From positions 744,001-808,000 of the forward strand of contig NZ_JAMQVC010000001.1 in the NCBI RefSeq assembly GCF_023721415.1: a stretch of DNA of 64,000 bases, written 5' to 3'. Under the pieces are notes generated by a model. That model did not search any database, was not told the origin of the DNA, and was given only the letters and a program-made list of their open reading frames with translations. The stretch's first letter is position 1. Each line of letters opens with the position of its first letter. The stretch is from Galbibacter mesophilus (GTDB taxonomy: Bacteria; Bacteroidota; Bacteroidia; Flavobacteriales; Flavobacteriaceae). Positions 52,517 to 61,373 of this stretch are shown in pieces. The position numbers and the translations under genes were made by a program.

Positions 52517-52532
52517 CAAAATTACAAAATTA
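52517..52532 (-). promoter_or_regulatory. Tandem TAATTTTG elements upstream of the aminotransferase operon
   Basis: Two adjacent exact matches to TAnnTTTG on the minus strand (52532-52525 and 52524-52517), 24 bp before the ATG. The -33 TTG is not evident for either. Confidence 0.45.
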
Positions 52533-52592
52533 AGTTTCCATGCCTAATCTATTAACAGAAAGTAACGTATTTTTAGCCGCAAAAGAGGTAAG

Positions 52593-53837
52593 GTGTTTTT
52601 TTTATACAATATTCTGGTTTATATAACGTCATTTTTTGTGAAAATAACTTCTATTTTCAATGATAAATTGAAGCTATTTGTAAACGGACGGAAAGATGTT
52701 TTTGAGAAATTAAATAGGCAGATTAGCAAAGAAGACAAAGTAATTTGGTTTCACACAGCTTCTTTGGGCGAATTTGAGCAAGGGCTACCTGTAATTGAGG
52801 AAGTGAAAAAAGATTTTTCGGATCATAAAATTTTGGTCACTTTTTTTTCGCCCTCCGGTTACGAAGTGAAAAAAAACACTACCGTTGCTGATATTGTTTG
52901 CTATCTTCCCCTGGACACTAAACGAAATGCAAAACGCTTTTTAAAATTTGTATCGCCCGAGCTTGCTATTTTCGTAAAATATGAGTTTTGGCCAAATTAT
53001 CTTTTTCAGCTGAAAAAACAGAACGTGCCAACCTTGCTTATTTCCGGAATTTTCAGGGAGCGACAATCATTTTTCCATTGGTATGGTGGATTTATGAGGA
53101 ATTCATTGCAGACCTTCAATCATTTTTTCGTTCAGGATGAAGCATCTAAATTACTGCTGAAGAATATTAATTTTACGAATGTCACTGTTAGTGGGGATAC
53201 ACGATTTGATAGGGTTTCCGAAATTTTGGAGCGTGATAATGCTTTGAAGTTTGTTGAAGAATTTAAACAAGATAAATTATGCTTTGTGGCTGGTAGCACA
53301 TGGCCAGAAGATGAAAAAATTCTAATTGACTATATAAACGAAGATGCTTCAGGAAAAGTAAAATACATTATTGCCCCACACAACATTAAGCCCGCATTAA
53401 TTGAAAAGTTAAAAACGGAAATCACCAAAAAAACAATTCTTTTTTCACAAAAAGAAGGTAAAGCAACAAGTGATTACGAAGTACTTATTTTAGACACCAT
53501 TGGTTTGTTGACCAAAGTGTATAGTTATGCGGATATTGCGTATGTTGGAGGCGGAATGGGAAACACTGGTCTTCACAATACTTTGGAACCAGCCGTTTTT
53601 GGAATTCCGGTACTCATTGGCAAAAACTATGAGGGCTTTATTGAAGCAGAAAAACTGGTGAAATTAGGCGGAATTATTTCTATAAAAAATAAAAATGATT
53701 TTTTCGAAAGAGCAAGTCATATTATTGATAATCAAGACCATTTAAATAAAATTGGTGCAATCAATAGTACTTATATAAATAAAAATAAGGGTGCTAAGAT
53801 CCAAATAGGTAGTTATATTCGTAAATTACTTAAATGA
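52593..53837 (+). CDS. waaA: 3-deoxy-D-manno-octulosonic acid (Kdo) transferase
   Basis: 414 residues from GTG at 52593, preceded by GAGGTAAG. An N-terminal membrane anchor (LYNILVYITSFFVKI) is followed by two GT-B Rossmann domains. ASLGEFEQGLPVIEEVKK is the acceptor-side motif with the catalytic Glu. YAFWPN-like KYEFWPNYLFQL and GGGMGNTGLHNTLEPAVFG are conserved WaaA blocks. It transfers Kdo from CMP-Kdo to lipid A precursor at the inner membrane. Confidence 0.94.
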   Translation: MFFLYNILVYITSFFVKITSIFNDKLKLFVNGRKDVFEKLNRQISKEDKVIWFHTASLGEFEQGLPVIEEVKKDFSDHKILVTFFSPSGYEVKKNTTVADIVCYLPLDTKRNAKRFLKFVSPELAIFVKYEFWPNYLFQLKKQNVPTLLISGIFRERQSFFHWYGGFMRNSLQTFNHFFVQDEASKLLLKNINFTNVTVSGDTRFDRVSEILERDNALKFVEEFKQDKLCFVAGSTWPEDEKILIDYINEDASGKVKYIIAPHNIKPALIEKLKTEITKKTILFSQKEGKATSDYEVLILDTIGLLTKVYSYADIAYVGGGMGNTGLHNTLEPAVFGIPVLIGKNYEGFIEAEKLVKLGGIISIKNKNDFFERASHIIDNQDHLNKIGAINSTYINKNKGAKIQIGSYIRKLLK

Positions 53838-53880
53838 TTTTTGCGGCATCTATAAAATTATCAAGAATGTGCGAAAATTA

Positions 53881-53913
53881 TTTGCTAACGAATGAAATAT
53901 ATTACTACATTCG
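53881..53913 (+). promoter_or_regulatory. Promoter of the acidic repeat lipoprotein
   Basis: TTG (53882-53884), 21 nt, then TACATTCG (53906-53913), one mismatch to TAnnTTTG. The ATG is at 53953. Confidence 0.5.
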
Positions 53914-53952
53914 TGTTGCAAAATTTAAGTAAATAATTAAACAAAGAAAACC

Positions 53953-54228
53953 ATGAAAAAAGTAATTTTAAGTTTAGCTCTTGTATTAGCAATGGGATTA
54001 ACAGTTGTTTCTTGTAAAGAAACTACAAAAGAAAAAACAGAAGATGCAGTAGAAAGCGCTGCTGAAGATGTAGAAGAAGCTGCTGAAGATACTGGAGCTG
54101 CAATGGAAGAAGCTGCTGAAGACACTGGTGATGCTATCGAAGAAGCTGCTGAAGACACTAAAGAAGGTGTTGAAGAGGCTGCTGAAGAAGTAGAAGAGGA
54201 AGTTGACGCTGCTGCTGATAAAGCTTAA
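53953..54228 (+). CDS. Small lipoprotein with 11-residue acidic repeats
   Basis: 91 residues. The signal MKKVILSLALVLAMGLTVVSC ends at lipidated Cys21. Residues 41-84 are four 11-residue units of the type EEAAEDTGxAx, strongly acidic and helix-forming, resembling LEA-like 11-mer repeats. No catalytic motif exists. Its own promoter and strong terminator suggest it is independently and perhaps highly expressed. A role in envelope stress or as a charged spacer is conceivable but unproven. Confidence 0.85.
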   Translation: MKKVILSLALVLAMGLTVVSCKETTKEKTEDAVESAAEDVEEAAEDTGAAMEEAAEDTGDAIEEAAEDTKEGVEEAAEEVEEEVDAAADKA

Positions 54229-54259
54229 TACCTAAAGGATTTTTTCTTTATAGGAATAA

Positions 54260-54286
54260 AACCCGATGCCAGGCATCGGGTTTTTT
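54260..54286 (+). terminator. Intrinsic terminator of the repeat lipoprotein
   Basis: AACCCGATGCC and GGCATCGGGTT form a perfect 11-bp stem, followed by a T-run. Confidence 0.9.
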
Positions 54287-54351
54287 GTTTTTAGTGGTTT
54301 CCTACTATTTTTTGAAGAAAATTTAATCATTCTACAAAATTTCAGTATATT

Positions 54352-54374
54352 TATATAGTCATTATGACTATATA
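54352..54374. promoter_or_regulatory. Palindromic operator candidate upstream of the PhyH gene
   Basis: TATATAGTCA, TTA, TGACTATATA is a perfect 10-bp inverted repeat with a 3-bp centre, ending 28 bp before the ATG. The position fits a repressor site over or next to the promoter. Confidence 0.5.
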
Positions 54375-54402
54375 TAATTAATTTCCTCTAAACCGAAATT
54401 TT

Positions 54403-55176
54403 ATGAATGCTGAAGCTATTAAGAATGAGTTTGATAAGAAAGGTTATTATCTAGCAAAAAATGTTTTTTCCAAAGATGAAATAGCGACATTAGAAACTTC
54501 CTTTGACAAAATTGTGCATCAATTAGAGCGCTCATCAGATGCAATCGACGCCACTTGGGAAGGAGAGGCTATAAAAACCATTAAAAGCAGTAAAGATCGC
54601 ATTGTACACACTCACAACGTGCATAAATATTCCTCCGAATGGATGAGAGCGATGTTCCATCCTAAGTTCCTCGAGTATGCGAAAGCGATATTAGGTGAGA
54701 ATGTTGTATTGCATCATAACAAATTATTTCAAAAACCTGCTTCAAACGGTGCGCCCTTCCCTATGCATCAGGACTGGTCGTATTTCCCTACAGAAAAAGA
54801 TACTATGATTGCTGGTATTGTCCATGTTTCTGACGCCACAGATGAAATGGGATGCCTACGTGTGTACGAAGGCAGCCACAAACTTGGAAGATTGAAGGGC
54901 ACCAACGGTCAAGAAAAAGATATTCATGGAATCTTGGAAAAATACCCGATTGAAAAGGCTAAAATTTTAGAGGCCAAAGCAGGTGATGTTTTATTTTTTC
55001 ATTACTTCACCTTGCATGGCTCGATGCCAAACCGATCCAAAAATACCAGAAAAACAGTTTTAATGCAGCTCCTGGAAGGTGCAGACCGAATAGAAGAGGG
55101 TGTAGATCATCCAAATGAAGCATTGGTCCTTAGCGGATGGAACTACGCTAGCACTAGAAGTAGTGCCGGTAAATAA
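54403..55176 (+). CDS. Phytanoyl-CoA dioxygenase (PhyH) family protein
   Basis: 257 residues of the Fe(II)/2-oxoglutarate oxygenase fold. Iron ligands are His122 and Asp124 in MHQDWSYF and His205 in TLHGSMPNRS; a following Arg (NTRKT) would bind 2-oxoglutarate. YEGSHKLG is the usual substrate-loop motif. Family members hydroxylate diverse small molecules, not only phytanoyl-CoA. It stands alone between terminators with a palindrome in its promoter region, suggesting separate control. Substrate unknown. Confidence 0.9.
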   Translation: MNAEAIKNEFDKKGYYLAKNVFSKDEIATLETSFDKIVHQLERSSDAIDATWEGEAIKTIKSSKDRIVHTHNVHKYSSEWMRAMFHPKFLEYAKAILGENVVLHHNKLFQKPASNGAPFPMHQDWSYFPTEKDTMIAGIVHVSDATDEMGCLRVYEGSHKLGRLKGTNGQEKDIHGILEKYPIEKAKILEAKAGDVLFFHYFTLHGSMPNRSKNTRKTVLMQLLEGADRIEEGVDHPNEALVLSGWNYASTRSSAGK

Positions 55177-55248
55177 TCTGGAATAGTCGAATGTTCTTAA
55201 GATAATGCTTTAGCATTAGCTTTTACCGAAGAAAGAATTGTAATAAAG

Positions 55249-55276
55249 AAACCCAGCCTTTCAGACTGGGTTTTTT
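55249..55276. terminator. Terminator between convergent PhyH and MscS genes
   Basis: AACCCAG and CTGGGTT form the stem around nine bases, with TTTTTT on the plus strand and AAAG-rich sequence on the other side. Confidence 0.7.
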
Positions 55277-55302
55277 AATTTAGACAACTTACTATTTAGC
55301 TT

Positions 55303-56115
55303 TTAGGCTTCATTTCTACGGATTTCAACTTGATGAGGATAAGGAATTTCAATTCCTGCTTTATCGAGCGCTAACTTGCAACCTTCAATGGTTTCAAAGT
55401 ACACATCCCAGTAATCCTCTGGCTTACTGTACGGTCTTACGGCGAAATTTACGGAGCTGTCCGCCAATTCTGAAACATTCACAGAAGGAGCCGGAGCTTT
55501 TAAAACTTTCGGATTAGAAGTTAGGACCTCTAAAAGTACTTCTTTGGCAGTCTTTATATCTTCGCCATAACCTACTCCAATGGTAGTATCTACCCTTATT
55601 TTTCCTTCCACTGTGTAATTTACAATGTTTCCATTAGCCATAGACCCATTTGGGATTATAGCAAGTTTATTTTGTGGCGTAATAAGTTTAGTATTGAAAA
55701 TATCAATTTCTTTTACCACTCCTAGTTCTCCTTGCGCCTCAACCAAATGGCCAATCTCATAAGGTTTAAAAATGATAATTAAAACACCGCCAGCAAAGTT
55801 CCCTAATGAACCCTGCAAAGCCATACCTACCGCAAGACCAGCAGCGGCAATAATCGCTGCAAAGCTAGTTGTTTCTACACCTAAGGTTGAAATAACCGTA
55901 ACAATCAAAAAGACTTGCAGAAGCATGGAAACCAGCCTTACCAAGAATTTTTGCAATGACTCATCATACTTCTTTTTGCTCATTAAATTCTTAAGAGTCT
56001 TGGTGATTTTCTTGATAACCCAAGAACCAATTACAAAGATTAAAATTGCTTTTAGAATTGGAATTCCGTAAGTAGTTACGTATGAAATAATTTTTTCTGG
56101 TTCAATATTTTCCAT
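55303..56115 (-). CDS. MscS family mechanosensitive channel
   Basis: About 270 residues from the ATG at 56115; the upstream frame to 56178 lacks a better start. Three membrane spans precede the pore helix AAAGLAVGMALQGSLGNFAGG, the TM3 signature of MscS. The cytoplasmic beta domain has FKPYEIGHLVEAQGELGVV and IIPNGSMANGNIVNYT. It opens under membrane tension to release solutes in hypo-osmotic shock. Size is close to the compact E. coli MscS. Confidence 0.93.
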   Translation of the reverse strand: MENIEPEKIISYVTTYGIPILKAILIFVIGSWVIKKITKTLKNLMSKKKYDESLQKFLVRLVSMLLQVFLIVTVISTLGVETTSFAAIIAAAGLAVGMALQGSLGNFAGGVLIIIFKPYEIGHLVEAQGELGVVKEIDIFNTKLITPQNKLAIIPNGSMANGNIVNYTVEGKIRVDTTIGVGYGEDIKTAKEVLLEVLTSNPKVLKAPAPSVNVSELADSSVNFAVRPYSKPEDYWDVYFETIEGCKLALDKAGIEIPYPHQVEIRRNEA

Positions 56116-56326
56116 AATGTAATGTGTATTTAAACCGTAAAAATAACAATTTATGAGAAAATAAACTGTATTAATCATGAATAATTACGACATTCGAAAT
56201 AGCTTCAAAATCAACCAGCCTCGTAATCCATCGGTATGTAGAAGAAATAAAAAGCAAAGGCTTATGATGAACTGCAGAAAAACTTCATAAACAGAATGAT
56301 ATTATATAAGTACCACGGTTTACTCT

Positions 56327-56362
56327 ATAAAAAAAGCCATTTGATTCTTATCAAATGGCTTT
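56327..56362 (-). terminator. Intrinsic terminator of the respiratory operon
   Basis: AAAGCCATTTGAT and ATCAAATGGCTTT form a perfect 13-bp stem with a 4-base loop, followed on the minus strand by a T-run. The rest of the 270-bp spacer 56116-56385 shows no supportable gene. Confidence 0.9.
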
Positions 56363-56385
56363 CTAATATTTTTGAAAGTAAAATC

Positions 56386-58209
56386 TTAGTGATTCAACTC
56401 TTCTTCATTTTCTTGTAAAGGAACGGTTTGCGGAACAAAATCCTGTCCCGGAATCACATATTCACCATCCTCGTTGGTTTTACTGTAATCGTAAGCCCAT
56501 CTGTGAACTTCAGGAATAGCTCCAGGCCAGTTTCCATGAATGTGCTCCACAGGAGTTGTCCATTCGATAGTATTCGAATTCCATGGGTTTTGAGGTGCTT
56601 TCTTTCCGTAGAAAATACTGTGAACAAAGTTCCAAGCAAATATCAACTGAGCAGCACCAGCGATTAATGCGAATACTGTCATCACCACTTGAACGTTTGT
56701 TAAATCATCAAACATCGGGAAGTTAGTGTTCGTATAATAACGTCTTGGAACACCTGCCATTCCCACAAAGTGCATCGGGAAGAAAACCCCGTAAGCACAT
56801 ATAGCTGTAATCCAGAAATGGATATAACCAAGGTTTTTGTTCATCATTGTTCCAAACATTTTAGGATACCAGTGATAAATACCGGCAAACATACCATACA
56901 GTGCAGAAATACCCATTACCAAGTGGAAGTGAGCTACCACGAAGTACGTATCGTGTACATTAATATCCAATGCACTGTCCCCTAAAATAATTCCTGTTAA
57001 ACCCCCTGTAATGAAAGTAGAAACCAAACCAATAGAAAACAACATGGCTGGATTCAACTGCAGGTTTCCTTTCCAAAGTGTGGTTATATAGTTAAATGCT
57101 TTTACTGCGGAAGGAATTGCAATCAACAAGGTTGTAAATGTAAATACAGATCCCAAGAAAGGGTTCATACCAGATACAAACATGTGGTGACCCCACACAA
57201 TCGTTGATAAAAATGCAATCGCTAATATAGAAGCAACCATCGCTCTATATCCAAAAATTGGCTTTCTAGAGTTGGTAGCAATAATTTCTGAAGTAATCCC
57301 CAATGCCGGTAACAATACAATGTAAACCTCTGGGTGGCCTAAGAACCAGAAAAGGTGCTCAAACAATACTGGCGACCCACCTTGATAATGTAATACCTCC
57401 CCTTGAATAAATATATCTGATAAGAAGAATGAAGTACCAAAACTTCTATCCATAATCAACAACAAAGCTGCAGATAAAAGTACAGGGAAAGAAACAATAC
57501 CAATAATAGCCGTTACAAAGAAAGCCCAAATAGTAAGTGGCAATCTAGTCATAGACATTCCCTTAGTTCTAAGGTTGATTACAGTAACAACGTAATTTAA
57601 AGACCCCAATAAAGAGGAAGCAATAAATATAGCCATAGAAACCAACCAAAGTGTCATTCCTAGTCCAGAACCTCCTTGTGCTTGAGGCAATGCACTTAAC
57701 GGCGGATAAATAGTCCATCCGGCAGCTGCAGGACCAGCTTCAACAAATAAAGATATAACCATGATGATACTGGAAACAAAAAATAACCAGTAAGAAACCA
57801 TGTTCATAAATCCAGAAGCCATATCACGAGCACCAATTTGCAACGGAATTAAAAGGTTACTAAATGTACCACTCAAACCTTGCGTAAGAACAAAGAACAC
57901 CATTATTGTACCGTGAATGGTAACCAAAGCCAAATAAATGTTTGGATCCATAACACCGTCTGGTGCCCATTTCCCTAATAAAACCTCAAAGGTTTTAAAA
58001 GATTCACCAGGCCAAGCTATCTGCATTCTGAAAAGTAATGACATAGCAATACCGATAACACCCATTATCAAACCGGTGATAAGGTATTGTTTTGAGATCA
58101 TTTTATGATCCTGGCTGAAGATATATTTAGTTATAAATGTTTCTTTATGATGATGTCCATGATCATGTGCGTGATCTTCTAGGTGCGTATCTGATGCGTG
58201 TGCTGACAT
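56386..58209 (-). CDS. ctaD: Cytochrome c oxidase subunit I
   Basis: 607 residues with 12 or more membrane spans. FWFLGHPEVYIVLLPALG carries the CuB His and the cross-linked Tyr; HHMFVSGMNP holds the other CuB histidines; HFHLVMG provides the haem ligands; HDTYFVVAHFH is the usual conserved block. The N-terminus is histidine-rich (eight His among residues 4-21). It reduces oxygen and pumps protons in an aa3-type oxidase. It is the last gene of the Act-Cox operon, 47 bp after subunit II. Confidence 0.97.
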   Translation of the reverse strand: MSAHASDTHLEDHAHDHGHHHKETFITKYIFSQDHKMISKQYLITGLIMGVIGIAMSLLFRMQIAWPGESFKTFEVLLGKWAPDGVMDPNIYLALVTIHGTIMVFFVLTQGLSGTFSNLLIPLQIGARDMASGFMNMVSYWLFFVSSIIMVISLFVEAGPAAAGWTIYPPLSALPQAQGGSGLGMTLWLVSMAIFIASSLLGSLNYVVTVINLRTKGMSMTRLPLTIWAFFVTAIIGIVSFPVLLSAALLLIMDRSFGTSFFLSDIFIQGEVLHYQGGSPVLFEHLFWFLGHPEVYIVLLPALGITSEIIATNSRKPIFGYRAMVASILAIAFLSTIVWGHHMFVSGMNPFLGSVFTFTTLLIAIPSAVKAFNYITTLWKGNLQLNPAMLFSIGLVSTFITGGLTGIILGDSALDINVHDTYFVVAHFHLVMGISALYGMFAGIYHWYPKMFGTMMNKNLGYIHFWITAICAYGVFFPMHFVGMAGVPRRYYTNTNFPMFDDLTNVQVVMTVFALIAGAAQLIFAWNFVHSIFYGKKAPQNPWNSNTIEWTTPVEHIHGNWPGAIPEVHRWAYDYSKTNEDGEYVIPGQDFVPQTVPLQENEEELNH

Positions 58210-58256
58210 AATCTTTTCTTACTTTAATGTTTTAATATAATTTGATAAATTATTTA

Positions 58257-59321
58257 TTACTCTGCGGATGCTATGGTTTCTTTAAAAGTTTGTTGACCAT
58301 CCAACCAAGCATCGAACTCCTCTTGAGATTCTACTACAATCTTCATCTGCATATTATAGTGTGAAGAACCACAAATCTTGTTACATAGCAATACATAATC
58401 AAACTCCCATGCATCTGCATTATCGTCTCCGTTTGCTCTTCTTTCAGCTCTAATTTTATTTATCTTCTGAACTTTTTCCGATATATCCGGATCCAATCTC
58501 ATTTCTTCCGTAGTAATTGTTGGTGTAAAAGAGAATTGCGTAATCATACCGGGAACACAGTTCATTTGCGCTCTAAAATGCGGCATGTAAGCAGAGTGAA
58601 GCACATCTTGCGAACGCATTTTAAAGATTACCTTTCTTCCGACAGGTAAGTGTAATTCAGTTTGAGAAACGATATCATCTTCTCCATAAGAATCCGCTTC
58701 ATCAATACCAATTACATTGTTTTTATTAATGTCTATCAATCGAACATTAGCTTGCCCAAGAACATTGTCATCACCAGCATAACGAGCCTTCCAGTTAAAT
58801 TGCTGTGCATAAAGTTCGATAATTATAGGATCTCCTTCTTCTTCATCGATGTCCATTAAGGTAGTCCAAGTGAACAATCCGTAAAGAATAAGACCTGCCA
58901 AAACAACTACAGGAATAATCGTCCAGATAAATTCCAATTTGTCATTATCTGCATAGAATAACGCTTTTTTACCCACTTGTCCTCTGTACTTGTAAGCAAA
59001 GAAGTACAATAACGCTTGGGTTACAATCTGTACAAAGAAGATTAGCGCCATAGAAATACCCATAAGGTTATCATACTGTGGCCCGTGCTCAGAAGCAGGT
59101 GTTCCAAGAATCACATCTCCCCATGCGTAGAAAGAATAAATAGTTAAGAGGTAGATGAAGATTAAAAATCCAAACATCAAATACCCATTTATTTTGTTGT
59201 CTTTGTCATTTGCGATCTGAGAATCGTCTGATCCACTTTGGGACAATTCAAAAATCTTAGTCATTTGCCAAATGGCAATCGCAACAAGTAGAAGAACAAT
59301 TATAGTTAATAAAGCAGTCAT
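58257..59321 (-). CDS. ctaC: Cytochrome c oxidase subunit II
   Basis: 354 residues. Three hydrophobic segments appear near the N-terminus (first at 1-17, then two around 45-115 and 135-160), followed by the periplasmic cupredoxin domain. The CuA ligands are visible: VLHSAYMPHF gives the first His, and LLCNKICGSSHYNMQM gives both Cys, His and Met. No fused cytochrome c domain is present, so a separate carrier or the ActE haem must deliver electrons. Located between actF and ctaD. Confidence 0.95.
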   Translation of the reverse strand: MTALLTIIVLLLVAIAIWQMTKIFELSQSGSDDSQIANDKDNKINGYLMFGFLIFIYLLTIYSFYAWGDVILGTPASEHGPQYDNLMGISMALIFFVQIVTQALLYFFAYKYRGQVGKKALFYADNDKLEFIWTIIPVVVLAGLILYGLFTWTTLMDIDEEEGDPIIIELYAQQFNWKARYAGDDNVLGQANVRLIDINKNNVIGIDEADSYGEDDIVSQTELHLPVGRKVIFKMRSQDVLHSAYMPHFRAQMNCVPGMITQFSFTPTITTEEMRLDPDISEKVQKINKIRAERRANGDDNADAWEFDYVLLCNKICGSSHYNMQMKIVVESQEEFDAWLDGQQTFKETIASAE

Positions 59322-59353
59322 CGTATATATCCTGTTTACTTTTTAAAATTTAA

Positions 59354-60739
59354 TTAATAATGAAAGTGTTTACTTTCTTCCAAGAATGGATTTCTTTTCG
59401 CCACGAATGACGGTGTTTTAGCAAGTGCACTGAACACTACAAAGATAAACAAGCCTAAGAAGAAAAGTATGCTTCCAATTTCCGGTACTCCAAAACTCCA
59501 CAATTCACCCACCGTAGAAGGCATTACTATTTGGAAAATATCCATGTAATGTCCTATCAAAATACTAATACCAGCCATCATTACAAACCAATTTACACGT
59601 TTGAAATCACTGTTCATTAACACTAAGAATGGGAATACAAAGTTAAACAATAACATTCCGAAGAACACTAAATTATAATGTTCTATTCTGGTAAGGAAGT
59701 AACCAGCCTCTTCTGGGATGTTCGCATACCAAATAAGCATAAACTGTCCGAACCAAAGATACGTCCAGAAAACACTTAGACCGAACATAAATTTAGCTAA
59801 ATCATGTAAGTGGCTATCGTTAACATACTCCAATAATCCTTTTGATTTTAGGTACATAGTAACCATCGCAATAACAGTTACTGCCGAAACAAACATACTT
59901 GCAAAAACATACCATGCAAATAAAGTACTGTACCAGTGTGGCTCTAATCCCATAAACCAGTCCCAAGCCATGATAGACTCTGTTACGAAGAAGAACAATA
60001 AAAAGAATACTGAAATTTTAAAGTTCTTTCTGTAGTAAGTATTGTCATTTGCTTCATCTTGTGCATATGAATTTTTAACTGCAAAGTGTCTATACAAAAC
60101 CCAACCAGCTAAAAAGATTGCCGATCTAATTAAGAAGAACGGTATGTTTAAATATCCTTTTTTAAGTTGAAGTATTCCATCGTGTGCCATTACTTCAGGA
60201 TCCATCCAAATGTAAAGATGGTTCATGTGAAATGCAGAAGTAAGTACAAAGAAAACGTACAAAATCACCGCACCAGGAAAAAGGTAAGCGCTAATCGCTT
60301 CCATAACCCTAAATAACAATGGCGACCAACCCACTTGCGCAACATGCTGAATAGCATAAAATACAAGTGCTCCCAAAGCAATCATAAAAAAGAAAAACGC
60401 AGCTATAAGTACTGCCGCCCAAGGACGGTTCTGCAATTTACTCAACGTGTGCTCATCATGGGAACTGTGCGTGGCCGCATCCTGTCCGTGAGCCACTTCA
60501 CCATGATGACCTTCCTCGGCCTCTGCATGATGTGTAACTTTAGGTTCGTGGTGCGTACCAACTTCCTCATGATGCCCTTCTCCATGACCACCACCATGAC
60601 CGTGCGCATCTGCAGCAACCATAGCTTTTGCCTCTTCCACAGTAGATGGAGAACTAATAAAACCGTATCCTATCCCAAGAATCCCAACTATCATTAAAAC
60701 GATAGAGGCTATCTTTAATCTATTTGAAAACGTGTACAT
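59354..60739 (-). CDS. actF: Alternative complex III membrane subunit ActF
   Basis: 461 residues with about ten membrane spans, matching the quinol:cytochrome c oxidoreductase ActF group (HMNHLYIWMDPEVM, ESIMAWDWFMGLEPHWYST, FGQFMLIWYANIPEE). After the first span, residues 46-97 form a hydrophilic insert with 15 histidines. ActF is a NrfD-related core subunit of ACIII. It lies 34 bp after actE and 32 bp before ctaC. Confidence 0.9.
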   Translation of the reverse strand: MYTFSNRLKIASIVLMIVGILGIGYGFISSPSTVEEAKAMVAADAHGHGGGHGEGHHEEVGTHHEPKVTHHAEAEEGHHGEVAHGQDAATHSSHDEHTLSKLQNRPWAAVLIAAFFFFMIALGALVFYAIQHVAQVGWSPLLFRVMEAISAYLFPGAVILYVFFVLTSAFHMNHLYIWMDPEVMAHDGILQLKKGYLNIPFFLIRSAIFLAGWVLYRHFAVKNSYAQDEANDNTYYRKNFKISVFFLLFFFVTESIMAWDWFMGLEPHWYSTLFAWYVFASMFVSAVTVIAMVTMYLKSKGLLEYVNDSHLHDLAKFMFGLSVFWTYLWFGQFMLIWYANIPEEAGYFLTRIEHYNLVFFGMLLFNFVFPFLVLMNSDFKRVNWFVMMAGISILIGHYMDIFQIVMPSTVGELWSFGVPEIGSILFFLGLFIFVVFSALAKTPSFVAKRNPFLEESKHFHY

Positions 60740-60773
60740 ATCTTGATCTCTTCTTTTTGATACTTGATTTTTA

Positions 60774-61364
60774 TTATTTATTCTCTAAATCTGCTTTCAG
60801 GGTCATAACATATTCTGTTACTTGCCAACGCTCCTCTTCATTAAGTTGATTGGCATATGATCCCATGGCGTTTAATCCGTATCGGATTACATGGTAAACA
60901 CTCCCCTCAGTGATTGCTCTACCTGCATCGTCGTAACTAGGAACCCCTAATATTTTTTCACGATCAACTAAGATACCTTTACCATCTCCCTTTTCACCGT
61001 GACAAACAGCACAATAAATATTGAACAGGTCTTCTCCTTTTCTTAGGTAATCTTCTGTTAGCGTAGAGTCTGCATTTCTATACGTTTCAAAAGGCATTGG
61101 GTTCGTAAGGTTTGCCTTAGCATCTGAATACCCTTGTAAAGTATTTGGATACTCGTAAGGCATGTGTCCTCTCGCTACCGTACCTTCAACAGGCAACTGT
61201 GCTTCTTTACCATTCCTAAATGCATCTGTTTTCTGGTAGGTTTCGTACCCTACAGATTCGTACATGTTAGGCATGTATTGATAATTTGGTGTCGATTTAT
61301 CTTGACATGAAGTTACCAAAGCAACCATGCCCAAAACAATCCCTATGTTTACAAAAACTCTCAT
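60774..61364 (-). CDS. actE: Alternative complex III monohaem cytochrome c ActE
   Basis: 196 residues. Lipoprotein signal with Cys20 (VTSC). The haem site is Cys118-Cys121-His122 (CAVCHGEKGDGKG) and the likely axial Met is Met167 in GLNAMGSY. ActE accepts electrons inside ACIII and passes them to a carrier or directly to the oxidase. The stop is 34 bp before actF. Confidence 0.92.
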   Translation of the reverse strand: MRVFVNIGIVLGMVALVTSCQDKSTPNYQYMPNMYESVGYETYQKTDAFRNGKEAQLPVEGTVARGHMPYEYPNTLQGYSDAKANLTNPMPFETYRNADSTLTEDYLRKGEDLFNIYCAVCHGEKGDGKGILVDREKILGVPSYDDAGRAITEGSVYHVIRYGLNAMGSYANQLNEEERWQVTEYVMTLKADLENK

Positions 61365-61373
61365 TTCGTATAA

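Noticed and set aside
53937-54158. Minus-strand Ser/Ala-rich 73-codon ORF
   Set aside because: Mirror of the acidic repeats of the lipoprotein, which has a signal peptide, promoter and terminator.
56177-56290. 37-codon ORF between mscS and ctaD
   Set aside because: No homology I recognise, no clear start signals; spacer composition.
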